From assembly GCF_003122215.1 (NCBI RefSeq), contig NZ_QEYD01000006.1, forward strand, positions 278,553 through 342,552: a stretch of DNA of 64,000 bases. Reading direction: 5' to 3'. Both the position numbers and the translations under genes were made by a program. The number at the start of each line of letters is the position of its first letter. Positions within the stretch are counted from its first letter, which is position 1. This DNA comes from Pararhodobacter marinus (lineage in GTDB: Bacteria; Pseudomonadota; Alphaproteobacteria; Rhodobacterales; Rhodobacteraceae). Below, piece by piece: positions 57,107-64,000 of the stretch. The notes under the pieces are model-generated. The model did no database searches. It was given only the letters and a program-made list of their open reading frames with translations, and was not told where the DNA came from.

Positions 57107-58033
57107 ATGCGCCATCTCAACGCCCTGCCTCTCTCCGCTTTGCGCGTGATCGAAGCCGCCGGGCGTTCAGGCAGCCTCACCGCCGCCGCGTCCGAGCTGG
57201 GCGTCACCCCCGGCGCGCTGAGCCAGCGGCTGCGCAAGGCCGAAGAGGCGCTGGGCCGCCCGCTCTTCATCCGCCAGCCCGACGGCCTGACCCCGACCGA
57301 GGCGCTGGCGGAACTCCTGCCGCGTCTCACGCAGCACATGGCGGGTCTTGATGCGCTCGCAGGGGCGCTCAGAGGCGGCGAGCCGGGCGTGCTGACCCTG
57401 TCGGTCGCGCCGGTCTTCGCCAGCCGCTGGCTGATCTGGCGCCTGCACGATTTCGCCGCCGCGCATCCGGAAATCGACCTGCGGCTCGACCCCAGGGTCG
57501 CGCGCATCGATCTGGGCGCGGCGGGCGTCGACGCGGCGATTCGCGTGGGCGCCGACCCCGGCCGGGGCGTCGAGGCGATCCGCCTCGTCGATCAGGGCCT
57601 TTCCCCGGTCTGCGCCCCGTCGCTGGCCGCGCGGATCGACACGCTCGACGACCTGTTCCGCCTGCCGGTGATCCGGGAAAACGACGCGCTTTCGGGGTGG
57701 CAGACATGGCTGAGCGCGCAGGGACGCGGCGCCGCGGGGCTGCAGCCCGGCCCGACCTATGGCGATGCAGCCCTGTGCCTGGATGCGGCGATGACGGGGC
57801 AGGGGCTGTTCATGGCCTGGGAGACGGTCGCCGCCGATGCCGTGGCGCGCGGGACCTTGGCCGCGCCCTTTCCGATGCGGGTGGCCAGCGGACAGGCTTT
57901 CTGGTTCGTCACGACTGCGCAATCCGCGCGCAAGCCCGCCGTGCGGCGCTTCCGCGACTGGCTTCTGGCCGAGATGCACAGAGCGCAGGGCGACTGGGAC
58001 CGGGTGCTCGGCCCCGAGATTACCGGCGGTTGA
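57107..58033 (+). CDS. LysR-type regulator, GcvA-like subgroup
   Basis: A 308-residue LysR protein of the GcvA/AmpR-like branch: winged helix at about 5-65 (AAGRSGSLTAAASELGVTPGALSQRLRKAEEALG, by its GVTPGALSQRLR part), effector domain at about 90-295 with LSVAPVFASRWLIWRL and AAMTGQGLFMAWETV, both typical of this branch. It is divergent from the 62-residue protein gene across an 87-base gap. The target is unknown; glycine cleavage is not indicated by any neighbour. Confidence 0.87.
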   Translation: MRHLNALPLSALRVIEAAGRSGSLTAAASELGVTPGALSQRLRKAEEALGRPLFIRQPDGLTPTEALAELLPRLTQHMAGLDALAGALRGGEPGVLTLSVAPVFASRWLIWRLHDFAAAHPEIDLRLDPRVARIDLGAAGVDAAIRVGADPGRGVEAIRLVDQGLSPVCAPSLAARIDTLDDLFRLPVIRENDALSGWQTWLSAQGRGAAGLQPGPTYGDAALCLDAAMTGQGLFMAWETVAADAVARGTLAAPFPMRVASGQAFWFVTTAQSARKPAVRRFRDWLLAEMHRAQGDWDRVLGPEITGG

Positions 58034-58102
58034 GGGCTTTTCGTGCCCCCAAGGGCCGGTTAGGGTGCGCGGGGACGAGGGCCAGACCACGGGAATTGCA
58101 CG

Positions 58103-58915
58103 ATGAATATGGACGATATCGCCGCGCGCGGCATGGTGTTGCTGGGCTGCGGCAAGATGGGCTCGGCGCTGCTCGAAGGCTGGTTGGCGACGGGCTTGCC
58201 CCCCAGCGCGATCTGGGTGCTGGAACCCAAACCCTCGGACTGGCTGCAAGCGACCGGCGTCAACCTGAATGCGGGCCTCCCCGACGCGCCCGCTGTCGCG
58301 CTTCTGGCCGTCAAACCGCAGATGATGGGCGAGGCGCTGCCCGCGCTGCAGGCGCTGGGCGGCTCGGACACGCTGTTCATCTCGATCGCGGCGGGGACGT
58401 CGCTGAAGGCGATCGAGGGCGCGCTGGGCGCGGGCAGCCGGGTCGTGCGCGTGATGCCCAACACGCCCGCCGCCGTGGGCCGGGGGATCAGCGCGCTGAT
58501 CGGCAACGAACAGGTCCATTACCCGCAGCTTTCGCTGGCGCGCGAGCTGATGGCCGCAGTCGGCGACACCGTGACGCTGGAAACCGAAGCGCAGATGGAT
58601 GCGGTCACCGCCGTCTCGGGGTCGGGCCCGGCCTATGTCTTCCACATGATCGAGGCGCTCGCCGCCGCCGGGGCCGCGCAGGGCCTGCCCGCCGACATGG
58701 CGATGAAGCTGGCGCGCGCGACCGTTTGCGGCGCGGGCGAGCTGGCCCATCAATCCGAGGAAAGCGCGGCACAGCTGCGCATCAACGTGACCTCGCCGGG
58801 TGGCACGACCGCCGCCGCTCTGGGCGTGCTGATGGACGAAGACCACGGCCTGCCGCCGCTCCTGCAACGCGCGGTCGCCGCCGCGGCGCACCGCTCGAAG
58901 GAGCTGGGCCAATGA
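58103..58915 (+). CDS. proC: Pyrroline-5-carboxylate reductase ProC
   Basis: A 270-residue NAD(P)H-dependent enzyme for the last step of proline synthesis. The Rossmann motif is LLGCGKMGSALLEGW. The substrate-site stretches are RVMPNTPAAVGRG and VTAVSGSGPAYVFHMIEAL, and the C-terminal dimer motif is LRINVTSPGGTTAAALGVL. Length is normal. The stop overlaps the start of the tRNA-binding protein gene (ATGA), so it heads a coupled run of four genes to 60573. Confidence 0.95.
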   Translation: MNMDDIAARGMVLLGCGKMGSALLEGWLATGLPPSAIWVLEPKPSDWLQATGVNLNAGLPDAPAVALLAVKPQMMGEALPALQALGGSDTLFISIAAGTSLKAIEGALGAGSRVVRVMPNTPAAVGRGISALIGNEQVHYPQLSLARELMAAVGDTVTLETEAQMDAVTAVSGSGPAYVFHMIEALAAAGAAQGLPADMAMKLARATVCGAGELAHQSEESAAQLRINVTSPGGTTAAALGVLMDEDHGLPPLLQRAVAAAAHRSKELGQ

Positions 58916-59247
58916 CGATTGCCTTCGACGATTTCCTGAAGGTCGATATCCGCGCCGGCACCATCACCGCCGTCGAGGATTTCCCCGAAGCGCGCAAGCC
59001 CGCCTGGAAACTGACGGTGGATTTCGGTCCCGAGATCGGCGTCAAGCGCTCCTCGGCCCAGATCACCGCGCATTACGGCAAGGACGACCTGGTCGGACGT
59101 CAGGTCCTGGGCGTGGTCAATTTCCCGCCCCGTCAGATCGGCCCCTTCATGTCCGAGGTGCTGGTCCTGGGCCTGCATGACGCGGGCAACGACGTGGTGC
59201 TGATCGGCCCCGAGCGGGGCGTTCCCAATGGCGCGAGGATGTGCTGA
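58912..59247 (+). CDS. CsaA-like tRNA-binding-domain protein
   Basis: A 111-residue OB-fold protein of the CsaA/Trbp111 type. The pattern DFLKVDIRAGTITAVEDFPEARKPAWKL begins it (by its FLKVDIRAGTI part), with SSAQIT and VNFPPRQIGPFMSEVLVLG following and the end RGVPNGARMC. Such proteins form dimers that bind tRNA or act as chaperones. Starts in the proC stop codon and overlaps the next start (TGATG), so it is translated as part of the proC operon. Confidence 0.9.
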   Translation: MTIAFDDFLKVDIRAGTITAVEDFPEARKPAWKLTVDFGPEIGVKRSSAQITAHYGKDDLVGRQVLGVVNFPPRQIGPFMSEVLVLGLHDAGNDVVLIGPERGVPNGARMC

Positions 59248-60203
59248 TGAAACTCTTCATTTCCCGCCCGATGCCCGATCCCGTGGCCGAGGCCGCGCGC
59301 GCCTCCTTCGATGTGACGATGCGCCAGACGAACGCGCCGCTGTCGCATGACGAGATGGTCGCGGCGCTCACCGATTACGACGTGGTGCTGCCCACGCTGG
59401 GCGATCTGTTCAAGGCCCCGGTTTTCGACGCCGTGCCCACCCCGCGCGCGAAGCTGCTCGCGAATTTCGGCGTCGGCTACAACCATATCGACGTCGCCGC
59501 CGCCCGCGCCGCCGGGCTCGAAGTGACCAACACCCCGGGCGCCGTCACCGACGCCACCGCCGATATCGCGCTGACGTTGATGCTGATGTCCGCGCGCCGC
59601 GCGGGCGAGGGCGAGCGGCTGGTCCGGTCGGGCCGATGGGAGGGCTGGCACCCGACGCAGATGCTGGGCCTGCACCTGTCGGGCAAGGTGCTGGGCATCG
59701 TCGGCATGGGCCGGATCGGGCAGGCGATCGCCAGACGCGCGATGCATGGCTTCGGCATGAAGATCGCCTATTTCACCCGCTCGCCCAAGGATCTGCCCGA
59801 TCTTCCCGGCGCGCAGGCGGTGAACGAGCTGCACCGGCTGATGGGGCTTTCGGACATGGTGGTGATCGCCGTTCCCGCCTCGCCGCAGACGCATCACCTG
59901 ATCGACGCGGCGGCGCTTGGGGCAATGCAGCCGCACGCGCATCTGGTCAATATCGCCCGCGGCGATATCGTCGAGGAAGCGGCCCTGATCGCCGCGCTGC
60001 AGGATCGCCGGATCGGCGGTGCCGGGCTCGATGTCTACGAATTCGAACCCCGCGTGCCCGAGGCGCTGCTGGCGCTCGACAACGTTGTGCTGCTGCCGCA
60101 TCTGGGCACCGCCGCGCTGGAAGTGCGCACCGAAATGGGGCTCATGGCGGTCGACAACCTGCGCGCCTTCCAGGCGGGCAAAGCGCTGCCCAATGCCGTC
60201 TGA
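59247..60203 (+). CDS. D-2-hydroxyacid dehydrogenase, glyoxylate/hydroxypyruvate-reductase type
   Basis: A 318-residue NAD(P)-dependent dehydrogenase. The cofactor motif is GIVGMGRIGQAIARR. The catalytic triad is arginine in NIARGDIVEE, glutamate in YEFEPRVPE and histidine in LLPHLGTAA. The N-terminal substrate domain has LLANFGVGYNHIDVAAA. The group reduces glyoxylate or hydroxypyruvate; the exact substrate is not fixed by sequence. The ATG at 59247 overlaps the previous stop; an ATG six bases earlier is also in frame. Confidence 0.9.
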   Translation: MKLFISRPMPDPVAEAARASFDVTMRQTNAPLSHDEMVAALTDYDVVLPTLGDLFKAPVFDAVPTPRAKLLANFGVGYNHIDVAAARAAGLEVTNTPGAVTDATADIALTLMLMSARRAGEGERLVRSGRWEGWHPTQMLGLHLSGKVLGIVGMGRIGQAIARRAMHGFGMKIAYFTRSPKDLPDLPGAQAVNELHRLMGLSDMVVIAVPASPQTHHLIDAAALGAMQPHAHLVNIARGDIVEEAALIAALQDRRIGGAGLDVYEFEPRVPEALLALDNVVLLPHLGTAALEVRTEMGLMAVDNLRAFQAGKALPNAV

Positions 60204-60573
60204 ACCGGGGCCCTGGCGCAAGCTCGGCGCGGCGTTGCTCAACGCCACGCTGATGCTTGTGGCACTGATCCTGTTGCTCGCGGTGCTGCTGGTCTGGCAA
60301 TTGCGCGGGATGGCGCAGGATCTGCGCCTCGGCCTGCGCGCCGAGATCGCCACGCTCGCCCCGCAGATCGACGCCGCCCGCATCAGCGCCGCCGAGGCGC
60401 TGGCACGGCTGCAGGACCCCGAGGCCCGACGTGACCTCACCGCCCTGATCGACCGTCTCGACCGGTTGGAAAACAGCCCGCCGCCGCAAACCGACTCGAC
60501 CCTGCGCGCGCTGGCGCTCGCGATCATCGCCACCGCCGCCGGGCAGCTTCTCGACCCGGACGAAAGGCCTTAG
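60193..60573 (+). CDS. Small single-pass membrane protein with coiled coil
   Basis: A 126-residue protein with one N-terminal transmembrane helix (about 12-35: LLNATLMLVALILLLAVLLVW) and a charged helical tail (about 36-95) likely to form a coiled coil, then a second weak hydrophobic stretch near the end. It overlaps the dehydrogenase gene by 11 bases in another frame, a coupling that supports it being real. I recognise no family and can give no function. Confidence 0.65.
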   Translation: MPSEPGPWRKLGAALLNATLMLVALILLLAVLLVWQLRGMAQDLRLGLRAEIATLAPQIDAARISAAEALARLQDPEARRDLTALIDRLDRLENSPPPQTDSTLRALALAIIATAAGQLLDPDERP

Positions 60574-60722
60574 CGCTTCATTCTGCCTGAAATACTCATC
60601 GGTCCCGCGCTCGCCGCCTGTGCCCGGTTCCGCAACTTGGCCCGCACCTTGGCCCGTGACACGGCGCCACGCTGGATTTTTCCGCAGCCGCGCTTATGCT
60701 CAGGGCCAAGGAGATTTCCGCC

Positions 60723-61064
60723 ATGACCCTGATGCCCGATCCGGCCCCCGAAACCGGCCTGCCCAAGCTCGTGAAACTTTATATCCGCCAGGTCGCCATC
60801 GGCTTTGGGCTCTCCGCCATTTTCGTCGGGCTTCTCGTCGGCTTCAACGTGGCCAATCTGCGCGGGCTGATGGCCTCGACCGAAGGCGGCTATATCGCGG
60901 CGTTCCTGTTGTTCTTCTTCAACGGCCTCGTCTTCGCGGGCGTGCAATTCGCCATCTCGATCATGCGGATGGCCGACAAGGACGACCAAGGGCCGAAGGG
61001 CGGCCACCGCCAGGGCGTTCGCCACGCCCAGCCGGTGGCGGTGCGGGTGACGGCCGGGCGCTGA
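60723..61064 (+). CDS. Small two-helix membrane protein
   Basis: A 113-residue protein with two transmembrane helices (about 25-45 and 57-80) joined by a short loop, followed by a charged tail. AAGGAGA lies 6-12 bases before the ATG at 60723, so the gene is well supported. The sequence FNGLVFAGVQFAISIMRMAD in helix 2 is distinctive, but I know no family for it. Confidence 0.7.
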   Translation: MTLMPDPAPETGLPKLVKLYIRQVAIGFGLSAIFVGLLVGFNVANLRGLMASTEGGYIAAFLLFFFNGLVFAGVQFAISIMRMADKDDQGPKGGHRQGVRHAQPVAVRVTAGR

Positions 61065-61454
61065 CCCGCACGCGACCGGCCGGGAGCGGGCCGCAGCGCT
61101 TGCCGAGGCGGGGTTGGATCATCGGGAGAAGGGCAATGTGGCGGGCCCGCAGCGACCGTTTCGGGCGAAAATTCCCGAGAGCCTGAAAATTCAGGTGGGC
61201 GCCGGATATCGAGACCAGGATCCCGACAGAGCCAGCCCCCTCGGAAATGCTTATCGGCCACTGGAAAAGTGCCGTCCACGCGAAGAGCAGAACCCGCCAA
61301 GCCCCAATCTAGGGCTGCTCAGGCTCCGCTTCAAGGGGCGGCATCGGTCGCCGCGCCTGCGCTGGCCCCGGATGGCACGCGCGCTGCGCACAAGACTCGG
61401 AACGCCGTCCCTTATCCGCTTGGATCGCCGGTGTTCATGGTTTATTCTTCTCTC
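61065..61454. other. Intergenic stretch before mmcB
   Basis: About 390 bases without a supported gene. Frames that run into mmcB from upstream lack ribosome-binding sites and look non-coding. An imperfect SOS box, GTTC-N7-ATTC, lies at 61433-61447 directly before mmcB. Nothing else is recognised. Confidence 0.5.
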
Positions 61455-61898
<444 letters not shown>

Positions 61899-61903
61899 CG
61901 CGA

Positions 61904-61929
61904 ACGCCCCGCCGGACGGGGCGGGGCGT
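61904..61929. terminator. Hairpin between mmcB and the cytochrome c gene
   Basis: A 10-bp stem (61904-61913 with 61920-61929) with a six-base loop in a convergent gap. It lacks a clear T-run on either side, so its terminator role is likely but not certain. Confidence 0.6.
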
Positions 61930-61958
61930 CGGAATCGTCGGGGTCGTTAGCGCGGCGA

Positions 61959-62423
61959 TTACTCGCTGTCGCCTTCCGGCTCGGGGCCGACGCTGACCAG
62001 ATAGGCCCACATGTCGGCGGCGCCCTCGGTCAGGCGGAAGGACATGGTGCCGCGGCGGCTGCCTTCGCCGCCGTGATGGCTCAGGTAATCGACCGGGTTG
62101 GCGACATATTCGACGAAATGCTCTTCGTCCCAGACCACGCCGGTCTCACCGAAGCTGACCATCAGTTCGCTGTAGCGGCCGAATTCCGGTTCGGTGCCCG
62201 GCTGACGACCGGCGACGCCATAAAGGTTCGGCCCGGTGCGCCCGCCGCGCTGGATGACGGTGCCGTCATCGGCGACGATCGAGTGGCAGCTGCGGCAGCC
62301 GCGCCACAGCGCTTCACCGGCTTCCGGGTCGCCGCTGGCGGCGATGGCGTGATCGTCGGCGAGGGCGGCGCTCGTCCCCAGCGACATCAGCGCGGCAGCG
62401 GCAAGGATCAGACTCTGTTTCAT
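61959..62423 (-). CDS. Periplasmic c-type cytochrome
   Basis: A 154-residue class I cytochrome c with a signal peptide cleaved after about residue 22 (SAALADD). Heme is attached at CRSCH (about 43-47), and the axial methionine is in RGTMSFRL near 127. GPNLYGVAGRQPG is the typical loop of cytochrome c2/c550-like proteins. A 20-residue acidic tail ends it. It would carry electrons between respiratory complexes, but its partner is not encoded nearby. Confidence 0.9.
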   Translation of the reverse strand: MKQSLILAAAALMSLGTSAALADDHAIAASGDPEAGEALWRGCRSCHSIVADDGTVIQRGGRTGPNLYGVAGRQPGTEPEFGRYSELMVSFGETGVVWDEEHFVEYVANPVDYLSHHGGEGSRRGTMSFRLTEGAADMWAYLVSVGPEPEGDSE

Positions 62424-62587
62424 CGGGCTCCTCCGGCTTTGCGGGGCGACGATGCCTCGCGGTTGGCTTGTCCCGCTATATGACGCCCGGGGGGGGCGGG
62501 TCTAGGGAATGCAACGATTTGTCACAGACGGATAAGCGGCGGCCCCGGACCCGGACCGCCGCTTGTCCCGGTCTTGTCGCCCCGCGC

Positions 62588-63436
62588 TCAGGGCTTCAGG
62601 CGATAGCCGCGGCGGAACCAGTCCCACGACAGCAGGACCAGGGCGGCGGCGGCGAAAAGCGTGACGCCCAGCCCCAGCCACACGCTGCTGTCCGACGTGC
62701 CCAGATAGCCGTAACGCGCGCCATCGATCAGGTAGAAGAACGGGTTGAGATGGCTCAGCATCGCCATCACCGGCGGCATCGCTTCGACCGAATAGAAGGT
62801 GCCGGACAGGAACGACAGCGGCGTCACGACGAAATTGGTCATCGCCGCGATCTGGTCGAACTTGTTGGCCAGCACCCCCGCGACGATCCCCAACGCGCCC
62901 AGAAGCACGCCGCCGATCACCACGAAGACCAGAAGCCACAGCGGATGCGCGGGCCAGACCCCCAAGGCCAGCCCCGCGCCCAGCACGATCACCAGAGCCA
63001 CGACAATGCCGCGCGCGATACCCCCGGCCAGATACCCGGCAACCAGTTCGCCCGGCGACAGCGGCGGCATCAGCGTGTCGACGATGTTGCCCATCACCTT
63101 CGCCCCGACGATCGACGACGAGGTATTGCCGAAGGCGTTCTGGATCACCGACATCATCAGGATCCCGGGCACGAGGAAATGCAGGAAGGGCACCCCCATC
63201 ACCGGCGGGCGCCCCGCCATCGCCAGCGAGAAGACGCCGATGAACAGCCCCGCCGTGACCAGCGGGGCGGCGATGGTCTGCTGCCAGATCGCGAGGAAAC
63301 GCTGCGACTCGCGTTTGCCCAGGGCGGCGCATCCGCGCCAGTTGGTGCGCCCGAAACGGCGCGCGCCCATCTCGCGCACGGCGGTGATGCGCTCGGCGGG
63401 GGTGGAAAGGGCGGCTTGCGGCGCGGTCTGGTCCAT
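62588..63436 (-). CDS. ABC-2 type transporter permease
   Basis: A 282-residue inner-membrane permease with about six helices. The ABC-2 signature FLSGTFYSVEAMPPVMAMLSHLNPFFYLIDGARYG lies near residues 205-240 (key part YLIDGARYG). PGILMMSVIQNAFGNTSSSIVGAKVMGNI is the conserved second-helix region. Family members export polysaccharides, drugs or lipids. The partner ATPase is not visible; it should lie beyond this gene or elsewhere. GGAGAG precedes the ATG at 63436. It is divergent from gcrA. Confidence 0.87.
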   Translation of the reverse strand: MDQTAPQAALSTPAERITAVREMGARRFGRTNWRGCAALGKRESQRFLAIWQQTIAAPLVTAGLFIGVFSLAMAGRPPVMGVPFLHFLVPGILMMSVIQNAFGNTSSSIVGAKVMGNIVDTLMPPLSPGELVAGYLAGGIARGIVVALVIVLGAGLALGVWPAHPLWLLVFVVIGGVLLGALGIVAGVLANKFDQIAAMTNFVVTPLSFLSGTFYSVEAMPPVMAMLSHLNPFFYLIDGARYGYLGTSDSSVWLGLGVTLFAAAALVLLSWDWFRRGYRLKP

Positions 63437-63685
63437 GGATCTCTCCGTTCTCGTTCGTCTGTACCCCGCCCGGGGCCGGGCCGGGAGTGGGCTGAGGCGG
63501 GGCGCTTTGAAGGGCGCGGGGCATCCGTCTTCCGGCATCGGATTGCCCACGGCCCTTGTTCTTGCCTGCGCCTGCTTGTATCTCACCCGCTGCCAGATAG
63601 AATAGGCAACAACGATGGCCAGCCCCCGGCGGAAGTCTCCGATCCGGGATGTTATGCCGTCCTCATTCTTGCGGAGCCTGCCGAA

Positions 63686-64000
<315 letters not shown>

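Overview
The window is GC-rich, densely coded chromosomal DNA from an alphaproteobacterium, most likely of the Rhodobacteraceae/Paracoccaceae (Rhodobacterales). Supporting signs are a GcrA cell-cycle regulator at the right edge, an MmcB-type repair protein, DUF3572, DUF983, DUF2927 and MOSC family proteins, a recA with an alphaproteobacterial GAAC-N7-GAAC SOS box, and the hairpin-rich intergenic repeats followed by a 'GGGAGTATTTTT...CAAAG' tail that are typical of this family. I see no integrase, transposase, phage gene or CRISPR array.

Layout. 0-3 kb: end of a heme-uptake locus (HmuV ATPase, TonB-dependent receptor). 3-6.2 kb: divergent oxyR/katG. 6.3-8.2 kb: galE and galU, which make UDP-glucose and UDP-galactose. 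8.4-9.9 kb: an MFS transporter broken by a frameshift. 9.9-18.4 kb: aromatic catabolism by the protocatechuate 4,5-cleavage route. It holds ligC-ligB-ligA on the minus strand, a LysR regulator with two helix-turn-helix domains, ligI, a second ligA/ligB pair, and a divergent pobR/pobA pair. 18.5-23.2 kb: EamA transporter, class V aminotransferase, polysaccharide deacetylase, LysE/Lrp pair, tRNA-Gly(TCC), sulfotransferase-like protein. 23.4-25 kb: recA and a MOSC protein, followed by a 1.2-kb gene-free stretch with degenerate repeats. 26.3-31.1 kb: zincin, AraC regulator with a divergent alpha/beta hydrolase, gltX, NUDIX, DUF983. 31.3-33.7 kb: EF-hand protein, ECF sigma factor, membrane protein and heavy-metal-sensor-like protein, forming a likely envelope sensing module. 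33.8-38.1 kb: PleD-like diguanylate cyclase, DUF3572, HAD phosphatase, and an H-NOX protein that lacks its heme ligand, coupled to a second diguanylate cyclase. 38.1-39.0 kb: a second gene-free stretch. 39.0-45.1 kb: a minus-strand operon for membrane stress (a 26-residue membrane peptide, XpaC, TelA, DUF2927 lipoprotein, SPFH-GYF protein, zinc-ribbon protein, dtd). 45.2-46.9 kb: rluB and tadA. 47.2-56.1 kb: a cellulose synthesis operon (bcsN-like, bcsA, bcsB, bcsZ, TPR protein, sulfotransferase-fold protein). 56.3-64 kb: housekeeping genes (YbjN, proC, tRNA-binding protein, hydroxyacid dehydrogenase, mmcB, cytochrome c, ABC-2 permease, gcrA).

How the genes work together. PobA makes protocatechuate from 4-hydroxybenzoate. 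LigAB opens the ring, LigC oxidises the semialdehyde to 2-pyrone-4,6-dicarboxylate and LigI hydrolyses the lactone; the later steps (hydratase, aldolase) are not in the window. GalU supplies UDP-glucose for BcsA. BcsA carries an intact PilZ c-di-GMP site, and both diguanylate cyclases lie within about 15 kb of it, so the window plausibly holds substrate supply, signal and synthase for cellulose. The most unusual items are the histidine-less, cysteine-rich H-NOX/diguanylate cyclase pair, the SPFH/TelA/XpaC operon with its tiny leader protein, and the two gene-free stretches.
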